Source of the DNA: Candidatus Bathyarchaeia archaeon
GTDB taxonomy: Archaea; Thermoproteota; Bathyarchaeia; Bathyarchaeales; Bathycorpusculaceae
Length of the DNA: 64,000 nt
Reading direction: 5' to 3'
NCBI GenBank assembly: GCA_041447175.1
Contig: CP166960.1
Span: forward strand, 1,690,519 to 1,754,518
A program made the position numbers and the translations under genes. Below the pieces are notes generated by a model. That model did not search any database, was not told the origin of the DNA, and saw only the letters and a list, made by a program, of their open reading frames with translations. Shown piece by piece: positions 53,217 through 62,588 of this stretch (the first letter of the stretch is position 1; each line of letters starts with the position of its first letter).

Positions 53217-54385
53217 GACAGGTTCGGTTTTTTCTTGCGCAGATGCTTAAACCACTCGTAGGCATCTGATTTGCCGACAAGTTCCACCTGTACAGCACCT
53301 TTGTCGCATTCAATGTAGCACTCAAAACATTTCGTGCAACGAGCAAGGGAGCCTCCGTCCACCAAGTTTATGCCTTGAGGGCAAACCCTCTCGCAAGCCT
53401 TCGCATCCAGCTGCCGACACGTCCCGCAGTATCCCAGATGATAGTCTTCGCAGGTTTTGGGACAGCCCTTCATGATGCATTCCTCTGCTTGTATTTTGGG
53501 CTTTAGGAAGGGGCTAATCGACCCCGCAACGTTCAGAACCGCGCCTACAGGGCAAATTTTCCTGCAAAAGAACCGTTTCTCCCTCAAACTGAGCAGAACC
53601 GCCACCACTGGGAGCAAATAAAGCTCCAGAAGAATGGGCATCATCTGACCCGTGAGGGAGGTCCACGCTTTGAGGTGAAACATGCCGCGGGTGGCTACGC
53701 CAATGGGGCAAACTGCACAGAAAACGGGAAAACGGAAAATCGCCGAGCCAACCACAGCCGAACCCAGTATGCCACTTGCCGCGACGCCGCCAAACTTGCT
53801 GCTCAAAAGCCTGCCAAAGGGACAAGCTGAACAAGCCACCGTGCTTAGCGGGGAACCGTTTTTGGCTGTTTCTTTTTCTTTGCTTTGCTGCATTCGTTTT
53901 TGGCGTTTCGCATCCAAGCCCCGCATGAAAGTGGCAACTGCTTTGTCAAACCCGTCAATGATTGACCCAAGAGGGCACACCCAACTGCAGAACACATTAC
54001 CCAACACAAGGACAGGTAGCAAGAAAAGGAGCAGAGCTACAAGGGTGAAAAAAAGGTATTCCATGTCGATGAAGCCCGTGGCTAAAACCTGCAGTCCCCC
54101 AACGGGGCAAATTAGCCACGCCCCGGGACCTATCTGGCCGTAGGCGTAGGTTTCGATGCTGCATACCGATTGCCCGAAAGGCAAAGTGAAAAGGGGCGCA
54201 CTTAACCCGCCAAACGTGAGACTGTAGACGGAAAGTCGGGGTGCCGTGGCGAAGTAAGCGATTGGCGCTATGAAGAAGATTAAAAATACGGCTTTACTGG
54301 CCCATCGGGCATACCGAATTAGTTTTCGGCGGTCACCACTCTTCTTTATCAACACGTTCCCCAAACTCTGACAACACAAAGGCAA
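53201..54385 (-). CDS. NapH/polyferredoxin-like membrane iron-sulfur protein
   Basis: A 394-residue membrane protein with about five helices and many Cys motifs: CSWVCPLGSIIDGF, ACPFGRLLSS, CAVCPIGVATRG, CRKICPVGAVLNV, and a C-terminal double cluster domain with CIMKGCPKTCEDYHLGYCGT, CERVCP and CTKCFECYIECDKG. This is the NapH/RnfB-like group, which moves electrons across or along the membrane, often to or from quinones. Its electron partners are not in the neighbourhood. It ends overlapping the preceding gene by 16 bases on the other strand. Confidence 0.83.
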   Translation of the reverse strand: MPLCCQSLGNVLIKKSGDRRKLIRYARWASKAVFLIFFIAPIAYFATAPRLSVYSLTFGGLSAPLFTLPFGQSVCSIETYAYGQIGPGAWLICPVGGLQVLATGFIDMEYLFFTLVALLLFLLPVLVLGNVFCSWVCPLGSIIDGFDKAVATFMRGLDAKRQKRMQQSKEKETAKNGSPLSTVACSACPFGRLLSSKFGGVAASGILGSAVVGSAIFRFPVFCAVCPIGVATRGMFHLKAWTSLTGQMMPILLELYLLPVVAVLLSLREKRFFCRKICPVGAVLNVAGSISPFLKPKIQAEECIMKGCPKTCEDYHLGYCGTCRQLDAKACERVCPQGINLVDGGSLARCTKCFECYIECDKGAVQVELVGKSDAYEWFKHLRKKKPNLSQSVA

Positions 54386-54470
54386 GAAGCGTTTTTCTTA
54401 TAGGACATAAGATACTGTGAATAAAAATATCTTTCCAAAACCGTCGAAAAGGTTTGGCGACAAAAAAGGG

Positions 54471-55541
54471 TTATTCCCGGGTGAGCTTGTAGGGGCCCGC
54501 AGTGAATTTTTCCGCGCCCTGCTCCGTCACGAGCACGGTGTCTTCGATGCGCACGCCTCCAAACCCAGGCAGGTAAATGCCAGGCTCAACCGAAACCACA
54601 TTCCCCGCCTCCAAGGCGTCCTTGCTTTGGGAGGTTAGGTTGGGAAACTCATGCACTTCTAAGCCTACCCCATGACCCAAACGATGCACAAAGTAGTCGT
54701 CATAACCAGCGGACGCGATGACTTTTCGGGCGGCGGCATCCACCTCAGCTATCGGCATACCTGCCTTCACGCGTTTAACTGCCGCTGACTGCGCGTCCAA
54801 TACAACGTCGTAAATTCGCTGCTGCCTCTCTGAATGGTTCCCCGCCACAAACGTGCGGGTCATATCAGAACAGTAATAGTTGAAAGTCGCGCCGATGTCC
54901 ACCACCACAAGGTCACCCTCACGTATGATGCGGTCGCAGCAGCCACCGTGCGGAAACGCCGAAAACGTCCCCGAAGCCACGATGCTTTCAAACGCCGTCG
55001 GACCCCCACCGCGCCTGCGCATGGCATACTCAAGCTCCGCCGCCACCTCAAACTCCCGTACCCCAGGCTTAACGGCTTCAGAGGCGGCTTCCATCGCTAT
55101 GCTGGTGAGTTCGCCTGCTTTACGCATAAGCGCGATTTCGCCAGATTCTTTGACTGCCCTAAGCGCCTGCACGGGGCGGTTAGTGACTTCAAGCGTCACT
55201 TGAGGCTCAAGCTCTTTGACTAAGCTTTGCCAAACGTTTACACTTAAACCGTCCACTGCGAGGCTTTTGATGCCGAGGGTTTTGGCTTGGACGGCAAGTT
55301 TTGCGGTCAGGTTCTCGTCGGCGCGAACCAGCTGCACGTCGACGTCTTTGCTTTCGGCTTTTGCTTGCTCGTAATTCACACCGTAAACGTAAGCGGTGGC
55401 TTCTTTTTCGGCGGATATGAGAAGGGCGGTGGTTCCGGGGAAGCCAAGGAAGTAAAGCTGGTTTGGCCCGTTAAAGATTAGGTATCCGTCAAAGCTGTTT
55501 TGGGCGAAGGCGAGTTTTTTGAGGCGGTTGATTCGGTCCAA
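54471..55541 (-). CDS. pepQ: Xaa-Pro aminopeptidase (M24 family)
   Basis: A 356-residue dinuclear-metal peptidase that removes an N-terminal residue before proline or cleaves Xaa-Pro. Metal ligands are visible in order: Asp in LVVVDIGATFNYYCSDMTRT (two Asp), His in FVHRLGHGVGLEVHEFP, Glu in NVVSVEPGIYLP and Glu in GVRIEDTVLVTE. The N-terminal creatinase domain occupies about 120 residues. Length matches archaeal PepQ. Monocistronic. Confidence 0.93.
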   Translation of the reverse strand: MDRINRLKKLAFAQNSFDGYLIFNGPNQLYFLGFPGTTALLISAEKEATAYVYGVNYEQAKAESKDVDVQLVRADENLTAKLAVQAKTLGIKSLAVDGLSVNVWQSLVKELEPQVTLEVTNRPVQALRAVKESGEIALMRKAGELTSIAMEAASEAVKPGVREFEVAAELEYAMRRRGGGPTAFESIVASGTFSAFPHGGCCDRIIREGDLVVVDIGATFNYYCSDMTRTFVAGNHSERQQRIYDVVLDAQSAAVKRVKAGMPIAEVDAAARKVIASAGYDDYFVHRLGHGVGLEVHEFPNLTSQSKDALEAGNVVSVEPGIYLPGFGGVRIEDTVLVTEQGAEKFTAGPYKLTRE

Positions 55542-55562
55542 GCGTTAGCACCACCAAGATGG

Positions 55563-56208
55563 TTAGCACACGAGCTTGTAAGGTTTCCGAACCCCGCTTT
55601 GGTCAACTGGGGTTATGGGTTTTTGGGAAAACAAACATTGAGCGGTTTTTTCGCAGATTTCTTTTTTATGTTTTTTCTCCCATTGAACAAAAAGAAAAGC
55701 GCGCGTAGCGCAAGTTGCAGTAGCGAGGGGGTAACGCAAGTTAAAAGCCAGATACCAAACAGGCGAAGGAGTAGGTGCAAAATAGACAAGCAAAAGCACA
55801 CAGGATAGTATTACGCCAACAGCAAGAAACATGAAACCTAAAAGAAGCTTTAAGGAAGTGCGTATCTCGCCCGTCTCTTCCAGAAACGTAGTTGTTTGGA
55901 TGTGTAAAAGTGACTGATAAGAACGCCCCCAACTACGCCTATAATGGTGAGGCCCAAGCGGGAATTATTGGAAGATGATGAACGGAACCAAAAATCCAGC
56001 AAACATAAAAAGCAGCAGCCTCCACGAGGAAAGCGGAAACGGTTAAAAATGGGGTTTGGCGGGTCCCGACGAGATAAGGGTCAGAAAGCGTAACCACACT
56101 GGCGGGAACCGCGGTTGTTTTTAGGGGAGCAAGACACCGGGGGCAGAACCGCATGTCATCGGTTACGTCTTGCCCACAATTACTCAATACCGTACAGTCA
56201 CGCCTCAA
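55563..56208 (-). pseudogene. Frameshifted zinc-ribbon membrane protein
   Basis: The minus strand starts with an 89-residue frame that has a zinc-ribbon-like CGQDVTDDMRFCPRCLAPLK and a helix (FLTVSAFLVEAAAFYVCWIF). Then coding-like sequence moves to other frames: LGLTIIGVVGGVLISHFYTS, and TSLKLLLGFMFLAVGVILSC. Together these resemble one zinc-ribbon, four-helix protein of a type frequent in such archaea, broken by at least two frameshifts. No other gene fits the interval. Confidence 0.4.
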
Positions 56209-56393
56209 AGCCCCCTGAGCTTTGTTTAGCGGAATCCATATTTAAGGAAAGAGGAACAAAAATCGCAACAAAACAGGTGTGTTCAATCATCTTTTTGTCA
56301 AAGCTAACAAAAAAGAAGCCTGTCATGCATTAGATAATCGTATAAGTGGTCTAAATACAAAAAGTTGGAGAGGTGAAAAGCCCTCTGTTGGAT

Positions 56394-56891
56394 TTATTGG
56401 GGTTTTCTGTCTTGGAACAGCTTCTTGATGGCGCTGATTCTTGCCTTCTGCGCCAACACGTCACTTGTCACGAGAGTCAAGGCTTCTTCGGGGCACCACT
56501 TGACACATTGGGGCCCATCCTCGTTGTCCTTGCACAGGTCACATGTGTAAACTATCTTGGTTTCAGGGTGTAGCATCATGGCGCCGTAGTCGCAGGCTTC
56601 AATGCACCAACCACAACCGTTGCATTTGTCCTTGTCAATATTGACTGTGCCGGTCTCTTCGGACTGCGATAAGGCGTCGCGGGGGCAAGCAGCGATGCAT
56701 GCGGGTTCCTCGCAGAGTCTGCAGGTGACTGCCATGTTTACAACTTGGTTTTGGCGCACAGCGCGTATGCGGGATTTGAGTGGGTTGAAGGCTTTCTCTT
56801 TGTTGTTGGAGCAAGCGTACTCGCAAATTTGGCACCCGACGCATTTTTCGGGGTCGCATGAAACGAATTTCCGTTCGTGTATCTTTACCAT
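56394..56891 (-). CDS. Polyferredoxin, four 4Fe-4S clusters (AOR partner 1)
   Basis: A 165-residue electron-transfer protein of the HycB/DmsB type. The Cys motifs are CVGCQICEYACS, CRLCEEPACIAACP, CNGCGWCIEACD and CDLCKDNEDGPQCVKWCP. They are spaced for four cubane clusters. GGAGG lies 7 bases before the ATG. It follows the AOR gene by 2 bases, so the two are co-translated, and it should carry electrons from that enzyme to ferredoxin or another partner. The paralogue at 59383 is closely similar. Confidence 0.92.
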   Translation of the reverse strand: MVKIHERKFVSCDPEKCVGCQICEYACSNNKEKAFNPLKSRIRAVRQNQVVNMAVTCRLCEEPACIAACPRDALSQSEETGTVNIDKDKCNGCGWCIEACDYGAMMLHPETKIVYTCDLCKDNEDGPQCVKWCPEEALTLVTSDVLAQKARISAIKKLFQDRKPQ

Positions 56892-56893
56892 CT

Positions 56894-58750
56894 TTAAGCC
56901 TCCTCTTTGGATTCAACTATACTGGTTAACTCTTCCATACCCAGTTCCGCAAGCTTAGCTTTGGTGGGCACACCATCAGGATCCCAGCCGCGAGCTTCGT
57001 AGTAGTCGTCAAGCATTAGGTTAAGCTCGTCTTGGGTTACGACGGCACCTTTGACTGGACCATCGTCTGGGATGGGTTCATTCATAACTTTCCATGGAAG
57101 CGTGTCGTCAGCGCGGGTTAAACCTTCGCGGATGTTAATGAGTCGAGCTAAAGTGTTAACGCGTTCAGCTGAGGCAGTTAGTTCTTCGGGTGTAATGTCG
57201 TAGCCAGTGACTAAGCCGTAGAGTCTTGCGAGGTCTTCGAGTTCTTTGTAGAAGGAACCACGGGAATTCTTGCAGACTATGAAGGAGTCAATTAACGCGT
57301 AGGAGTCTTCAAGGTCTTTGACAATTTTGCCTCTGCCTTTTTCGGCTTTGAGGCGGTCCACTCTGCCTTTCATGTCCACGACGTAGGCGCTGCTTCGGTT
57401 GTGGTCGGCGCCACGGAAAGAAACCGCATAAGCCAACGCGGCAGTTTTGAGGCATCGGAGGTCGTAGCCTGTAACCTCTAAGCCTTTAATGTGCTGGGCA
57501 AGTTTCTCGGTGCCTTTGCCAATCTTTGCTGCTGCAGCTTTCACGCCATCAGCAAGGGTGTCGCCGATGCCTTCACGTTTGCCCATCAATTCGATGAGTT
57601 GAAGGAGAGATTCCACGTTGCCAAAGTGGGCGTCCATTCCTAGGTCTTCATGGGTCAGGATTGCTCTCTCGTGAACATCCATGATGAAGCCTATTGTTAC
57701 ACCCGTGCTTTGAGCGTCCATGCCGTAGTAGTTGCAGAGTTCAGCTGCTTTAATGAGGGCGTCAAGTTTGCTTACGCCAGTGTAGGGTCCCAAAGCCCAG
57801 AGGGAATCGTACTCCATTCGCGCCATGGTTCCCTTGTAGGGACCTTCGCGGACGACTGCTTCATGCTCGCACCTCATGGGGCAGGAACTGCAGGCGATAA
57901 TTTTTTGGATGTATTTTGCGTTGAGTGCTTCACCGCTGACTTTCTCGGCGTCTTCAAACTTTGCGCTGCTGTAGTTGCGGGTGGGCATACAGTTCATTGT
58001 GTTATTAATCAGAATGTTTTCTACGGTGCCGAGGGTGCGGTATTTCTGGGTAGAAGGACCTTTCATGCGTTCATGGAATTCTTTAACCATTTCCATGAAT
58101 TCAGTCGGTTTGGCTGTCACGATGTCTTTGGTCCCGCGAACTGCAATGGCTTTGAGGTTTTTGGAGCCCATAACTGCGCCTAAACCAGTTCGGCCAGCGG
58201 CACGGGTTTTCTCGTTGATTATGCAGGCAATTTTACTGAGTTTCTCGCCAGCCATACCGATGGCGGCAACACGCACGTAGTAGTCGCCAAGTTCATCTTT
58301 GATTGCGTCTTCTGTTTCGCTGGGTGATTTGCCCCAAAGCGAGGAGGCATCCAGCAACTGAATTGAGTCATCGTCAATCCACAGGTAAACTTGCCTGTCA
58401 GCTTTGCCTGTGATGATGACGGCGTCATATCCAGCGCGTTTTAGTTCTGAACCGAAGGTGCCGTGGGATACTGCTTCGCCGACGGCTCCGGTTTCGGGTG
58501 ATTTGGAGATGAAGGCGTGACCGTTTCCACCAGTTGGGAACATTGTTCCAGAAACTGGACCTAACGCTAAAACAAGCGGGTTTTCTGGGCTTAGGGCGTC
58601 AACGCCTGCGGCAGAGTTTTCGAGCCACAATTTCATGCCTAAGCCTATGCCACCAAGGTATTTTTTGGCGGTTTCTTCGTTGAGCTTTTCAGTTCTCGTC
58701 TTTCCCGTGGTTAAATCGACGTAAAGAACTTTACCTGCATAACCGAGCAA
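56894..58750 (-). CDS. Aldehyde:ferredoxin oxidoreductase, copy 1
   Basis: A 618-residue AOR-family enzyme with tungsto- or molybdo-bispterin and one 4Fe-4S cluster, oxidising aldehydes to acids or the reverse. Visible are the N-terminal pterin-binding segment YLGGIGLGMKLWLE, FPTGGNGHAFISKSPETGAV, the Cys motif CSSCPMRCEHE, and the stretch GLEVTGYDLRCLKTAALAYA with a downstream Cys in SFIVCKNSRG. The frame is open from 58765, but TTG 58750 has GGAGG 8 bases before it and lines up with the start of copy 2 (MYAYAGK against MLGYAGK). It forms an operon with the polyferredoxin. Confidence 0.93.
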   Translation of the reverse strand: MLGYAGKVLYVDLTTGKTRTEKLNEETAKKYLGGIGLGMKLWLENSAAGVDALSPENPLVLALGPVSGTMFPTGGNGHAFISKSPETGAVGEAVSHGTFGSELKRAGYDAVIITGKADRQVYLWIDDDSIQLLDASSLWGKSPSETEDAIKDELGDYYVRVAAIGMAGEKLSKIACIINEKTRAAGRTGLGAVMGSKNLKAIAVRGTKDIVTAKPTEFMEMVKEFHERMKGPSTQKYRTLGTVENILINNTMNCMPTRNYSSAKFEDAEKVSGEALNAKYIQKIIACSSCPMRCEHEAVVREGPYKGTMARMEYDSLWALGPYTGVSKLDALIKAAELCNYYGMDAQSTGVTIGFIMDVHERAILTHEDLGMDAHFGNVESLLQLIELMGKREGIGDTLADGVKAAAAKIGKGTEKLAQHIKGLEVTGYDLRCLKTAALAYAVSFRGADHNRSSAYVVDMKGRVDRLKAEKGRGKIVKDLEDSYALIDSFIVCKNSRGSFYKELEDLARLYGLVTGYDITPEELTASAERVNTLARLINIREGLTRADDTLPWKVMNEPIPDDGPVKGAVVTQDELNLMLDDYYEARGWDPDGVPTKAKLAELGMEELTSIVESKEEA

Positions 58751-58987
58751 ACATGTGTCCTCCATATGTTTGGAAATTATTAGTCATTTGAAAACTATAT
58801 TAACTTAATGGCTTTCAGGGTTGGAAAAACACGACCAAACGATGATTCTATTTGTCGTCATGAACAAAAATTCATAACGCATCGCGATGAGGTAATGTTG
58901 AAATGCGGCGGGCAAAGAGAAAAGAAATATCAGAAGCCCAACCCAATTTCTTACCTGCAGATAGCTGCAACCGACGAGGCGCAGGAT

Positions 58988-59275
58988 ATGAAAATAAAAG
59001 TCCACTATTTAGGATTGGTGAAGACCTACACAAACAAAACCCAAGACGACATTACGCTGGCAGACAACGCAAAACTCTCTGACCTTATGAACAAGATGGC
59101 AACAGAGTTTGGCAAACAATTCACGGCTGACATCTACGAGCCAGGCGAGGCAGACCTAAAAACCATGTTCACCGTCATGATTAACGGCGTTGTTTCAGGG
59201 CAACTTGGCGGCTTAGATGCCAAACTGAAAGAGGGCGACAACGTCATTTTGATGCCGCTCATGACAGGCGGATAA
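58988..59275 (+). CDS. moaD: MoaD/ThiS-like sulfur carrier protein
   Basis: A 95-residue ubiquitin-fold protein ending in Gly-Gly (PLMTGG), the signature of sulfur carriers that become thiocarboxylated. KIKVHYLGLVKTYTNKTQDD is the first strand pair; DVNVILMPLMTGG-like end (DNVILMPLMTGG) is typical. MoaD supplies the sulfur of molybdopterin, so its place between two AOR cassettes fits synthesis of the W/Mo pterin cofactor those need. The frame is open to 58808, but ATG 58988 starts the fold. It is divergent from AOR copy 1. Confidence 0.88.
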   Translation: MKIKVHYLGLVKTYTNKTQDDITLADNAKLSDLMNKMATEFGKQFTADIYEPGEADLKTMFTVMINGVVSGQLGGLDAKLKEGDNVILMPLMTGG

Positions 59276-59382
59276 ACAAGAGAAAGCAAGTTTTAACAAA
59301 GAAAAAAATTCTCAAATATTGTTAAAATATCAAAAAACAAAAAGAAAGCGCAAAGCGCTTTTCAAGCCTAACTTATGCGTGT

Positions 59383-59886
59383 TTACTTTTTGCTTTCGGC
59401 AGTTTGGAACAGGTTCTTGATGGCTTTTGCACGTGACTTCTGTGCCAACTGTTCTGCGGTGACGAATGTGAGGGCTTCTTCGGGGCACCACTTGACACAT
59501 TGAGGCTCTTTTTCATCGGTGTCAGTGCAGCAGTTGCAGGTAAACACAACCTTCTTTTCAGGGTGCATGTTCATGGCGCCAAACTGGCACGCGGCAATGC
59601 ACCATCCGCACCCGTTGCAGGCGTCTTCGTCCACCCGAATAATTCCCGTGTCCTCTTCCTGAGACAAAGCATCGCGGGGGCAAGCAGCTATACAGGGTGG
59701 GTCTTCACAGTGCCGGCAGGTGACAGCCAAATTTGACAGAGGCCCAATTCTCATGGCACGAATTCGGGATTTTGAGGGGTTGAAGGTGTTATCGTTGACC
59801 ATACTGCAGGCGTATTCACAGACACAGCAGCCGATGCATTTCTCGGGGTCAGCGGAAACGAATTTTCGGTCTTGAGAGCGCACCAT
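59383..59886 (-). CDS. Polyferredoxin, four 4Fe-4S clusters (AOR partner 2)
   Basis: A 167-residue paralogue of the protein at 56394, with CIGCCVCEYACS, CRHCEDPPCIAACP, CNGCGWCIAACQ and CNCCTDTDEKEPQCVKWCP. GGGAGG precedes the ATG by 8 bases. Located 1 base after AOR copy 2, so it serves that enzyme. The additional CC in the first motif is a small difference. The two cassettes arose by duplication. Confidence 0.92.
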   Translation of the reverse strand: MVRSQDRKFVSADPEKCIGCCVCEYACSMVNDNTFNPSKSRIRAMRIGPLSNLAVTCRHCEDPPCIAACPRDALSQEEDTGIIRVDEDACNGCGWCIAACQFGAMNMHPEKKVVFTCNCCTDTDEKEPQCVKWCPEEALTFVTAEQLAQKSRAKAIKNLFQTAESKK

Positions 59887-59887
59887 T

Positions 59888-61798
59888 TTAGTTGCCTCCC
59901 TGAGCTTTTGCGGCTTCAGCTCTTTCAGCTTCAGCTGCCTTCATGGCGTCTTCTGCGATGTAGGCGTATTCACTTAAGCCCACCTTCTCTAAGCACTCTA
60001 AGGTTGGAATGCCGTCTTTGGTCCAGCCGCGTGCAGCGTAGTAGTCGTCTAAACCAATTGCCATTTCCTCATCAGTTACGTGAACGCCTTTGGCGGGTCC
60101 TTCATCAGGGACGGGGAAGTGCTTTATCTTGTAGGGGACATCGTCGTATTTGCGTGTGCCTTTGCCTTCGCGGAGGTTAAACAGTTTGGCAAGGTTTTCA
60201 ATGCGGTCGCCGTCCATCATCATTTCTTCAACGGTGATTGGGATACCAGTGGCAAGGGTGTAGTACTTGACAAGGTCATTCCAGCCGTCGTAGTAGGTGC
60301 CTCGGCTGAATTTACAGACAATAAGCGAGTCAATGATGTTATACATGTAGCTTTCAGTGACAATCATCTTGCCGCGTCCAGCCTCAATCTTGAAACGGTT
60401 CACTTTGCCCTTCACGTCAGGAGAGTAAGCACCGTTTCGGAGGTGGCAGGCACCACGGAAAGAAACGCTAAAGCCAAGCGCGGCGGTTTTGAGGGTTCGC
60501 AAGTCATATCCAGGCAGTTCCAAACCTTTGATGTGGCACGCGTATTTGTAGGCGTCTCCACCAATCAATTCTGCGGCTTTGGCGGTTCCCTCTGCAAGGA
60601 TGTTTCCAAGCCAACCTTCGCGTTTGCCTATTTTGTGAATAATCTCAATGAGCGCTTCAGCGTTACCGAATCGGAGGTCAATGCCGTCCGCCTGCTCTTT
60701 GGTGATGATGCCGTGCTCGTAAAGGTCCATGGCGAAGGCGACGACAACTCCGATACTGATGCCGTCCATGCCGTACTCGTTGACTACACGCATGGCTTCA
60801 ATAACAGCGTCTAAACGGTCTATGCCACAGAGGGGCCCCATGCTCCAGAGGCACTCAAACTCCAGCCTGCTGGTGCTGCCCTTGTAGGGTCCTTCAGGAA
60901 CAACTGCAATGTGGTCACAGCGCATACCGCAAGTAGCGCAACCAACAATCTTTTTAACATAATGCTCGTTTAACCATTCGCCACTGACTTTCTGGGCGCC
61001 TTCAAAGGTGGCGTTGGTCCAGTTTCGGGTGGCAAGAGCAGAAAGCGAGTTCAAAACAAGAACGTTTTCGGGAGTGCCCAAGGTTTTGTATTTCTTGGTT
61101 GAGGGACCTTTCATGCGTTCATGAATAAGTTTGACAAATTCTCTAAAGCCTTTCATGTCGGCGACGTTCACGTCTTTGGTTCCGCGAACTGCGACGGCTT
61201 TGAGGTTTTTGCTGCCCATGACGCCGCCCATGCCAGCGCGTCCGATGGCGCGGAATTCATCGTTAATTATGGCGGCGAACCTGCAGAGTTTTTCGCCTGC
61301 TTCGCCGATGGCGGAGACGCGGATATAGAAGTCGCCCAGTTCTTCGCGGATGGCTTTGTCGGTGTGGCCGACGGTGGCGTATTTGAGGTGTTCAGCGTCC
61401 ATTATTTGGACGTTGTCGTCGTCAATCCACAAGTAGCTTAGTTTGGGGGCTTTGCCCGTGATTATGATGGCGTCGTAGCCGGCCCGTTTGAAGTCAGGTC
61501 CAAAGAAGCCGTGGGCTTCAGCGTTGCCGATGCAGCCAGTGGCGGGAGATTTTGACACCACAGCGTAGCTGTTGCCGCCTGTTGGACCCATGGTTCCGCT
61601 AAGGGGCCCAGTCATGTAGATGAGTGGGTTGTCGGGGTCGTATGCGTCTGTTCCAGGTTTTGAGTTGTCCATAAGGAGTTTGATGCCGAGTCCGATGCCT
61701 CCGATGTAGTCTTTGGCCAGTTTTTCGGATAAGGGCTCGGTTTTGATTTCACCAGTAGTCAAGTTTACACGCAGAATTTTTCCCGCGTAGGCATACAT
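59888..61798 (-). CDS. Aldehyde:ferredoxin oxidoreductase, copy 2
   Basis: A 636-residue AOR-family enzyme. Shared features with copy 1 are YIGGIGLGIKLLMDNS, GPTGGNSYAVVSKSPATGCI, the Cys motif CATCGMRCDH, GLELPGYDLRTLKTAALGFS, and SLIVCKFSRG. The C-terminus has an added Ala/Glu-rich tail (AMKAAEAERAEAAKAQGG). Start ATG 61798 aligns with family starts; GGAGGA is about 12 bases upstream. The sequence differs enough from copy 1 that different aldehydes are likely. Operon with the polyferredoxin at 59383. Confidence 0.94.
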   Translation of the reverse strand: MYAYAGKILRVNLTTGEIKTEPLSEKLAKDYIGGIGLGIKLLMDNSKPGTDAYDPDNPLIYMTGPLSGTMGPTGGNSYAVVSKSPATGCIGNAEAHGFFGPDFKRAGYDAIIITGKAPKLSYLWIDDDNVQIMDAEHLKYATVGHTDKAIREELGDFYIRVSAIGEAGEKLCRFAAIINDEFRAIGRAGMGGVMGSKNLKAVAVRGTKDVNVADMKGFREFVKLIHERMKGPSTKKYKTLGTPENVLVLNSLSALATRNWTNATFEGAQKVSGEWLNEHYVKKIVGCATCGMRCDHIAVVPEGPYKGSTSRLEFECLWSMGPLCGIDRLDAVIEAMRVVNEYGMDGISIGVVVAFAMDLYEHGIITKEQADGIDLRFGNAEALIEIIHKIGKREGWLGNILAEGTAKAAELIGGDAYKYACHIKGLELPGYDLRTLKTAALGFSVSFRGACHLRNGAYSPDVKGKVNRFKIEAGRGKMIVTESYMYNIIDSLIVCKFSRGTYYDGWNDLVKYYTLATGIPITVEEMMMDGDRIENLAKLFNLREGKGTRKYDDVPYKIKHFPVPDEGPAKGVHVTDEEMAIGLDDYYAARGWTKDGIPTLECLEKVGLSEYAYIAEDAMKAAEAERAEAAKAQGGN

Positions 61799-61849
61799 TA
61801 TTTTTCTTGTCCTCCGTACGTCTGTTTGACTAATAGGCTGATATAGTGG

Positions 61850-61862
61850 ATATAAACCTAAT
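61850..61862 (-). promoter_or_regulatory. Probable promoter of the AOR copy 2 operon
   Basis: On the minus strand TTAGG then TTTATAT, a BRE/TATA pair about 55 bases before the AOR start. A transcription start near 61823 would give a short leader containing the GGAGGA. Confidence 0.45.
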
Positions 61863-62038
61863 GGATTCCGAAGAGAAATATCACCGTGAAACTTGCAATT
61901 TTAACAAAGAGACCCGATATGCTTTTGCATGCACATCAAATATGGCACATAAATTACAATAAATCAAATAAAACCAGTATTGTTTTGCATTGATACAAAA
62001 ACAGCCCCACAAGTAGCAAACAGTTCGTTTTCCAGCAT

Positions 62039-62566
62039 CTACGAAAGAATCTTCAACAGCACCTCAACAACTCGACCCGCCGAAGCCGCAACCACCTCGG
62101 TCAAACCCTCCCCAAAATCCGTATTCTTCGGCTCAATAAGCAACAACGCAAGCTTGGTCTGCGCCATCTGGGTAATGTAGTCACAGAACACACGCAGAGG
62201 CAACATATGCGTCGTAATAGGCGGCACATTAACCACCTTCGCAGAATCATAAAGACGAACATCCCCAGGCTGCAACCCCAAAAGCGCCGCATCAATCAGC
62301 AGTACACGCGAAGGCTTCATCTCCACAATTTCATCCATGAAGCTTTCAGGCACCGTTTCGCACTCAATCAAATGCACTTTCGCCGGAACTTTGTCTTGAA
62401 GGTCCTGTACAATTTTAATGCCTACAAAATCATCCATACGAATCGGGTTACCTATGCCCGCAATGACTACGGTTTCTGCCCCAGTAAGCCAGTTTTTCAG
62501 TTCTTCTTCAAAGCCAAGGTTTACGTCGCTCAAAAGGTATACACGCCTATAGACAGAAAGAAACAA
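62039..62566 (-). CDS. NiFe hydrogenase maturation protease
   Basis: A 175-residue endopeptidase of the HycI/HyaD/FrcD family that trims the C-terminus of the hydrogenase large subunit after nickel insertion. The motif VVIAGIGNPIRMDDFVGIKI has the family's Gly-x-Gly-Asn and the Asp that senses nickel; LLIDAALLGLQPGDVRLY supplies the second Asp region, and THMLPLRVFCDYI the His. The frame starts at TTG 62566, but a later TTG at 62533 is equally possible, since neither has an SD. It lies 22 bases after its likely substrate gene, hence in the same operon. Confidence 0.9.
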   Translation of the reverse strand: MFLSVYRRVYLLSDVNLGFEEELKNWLTGAETVVIAGIGNPIRMDDFVGIKIVQDLQDKVPAKVHLIECETVPESFMDEIVEMKPSRVLLIDAALLGLQPGDVRLYDSAKVVNVPPITTHMLPLRVFCDYITQMAQTKLALLLIEPKNTDFGEGLTEVVAASAGRVVEVLLKILS

Positions 62567-62588
62567 AAAGGAAAAGGGTTGGGTGGGT

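Noticed and set aside
57650-61441. Several long open frames antisense to the two AOR genes
   Set aside because: They are shadows of strongly biased sense genes with complete AOR motifs.
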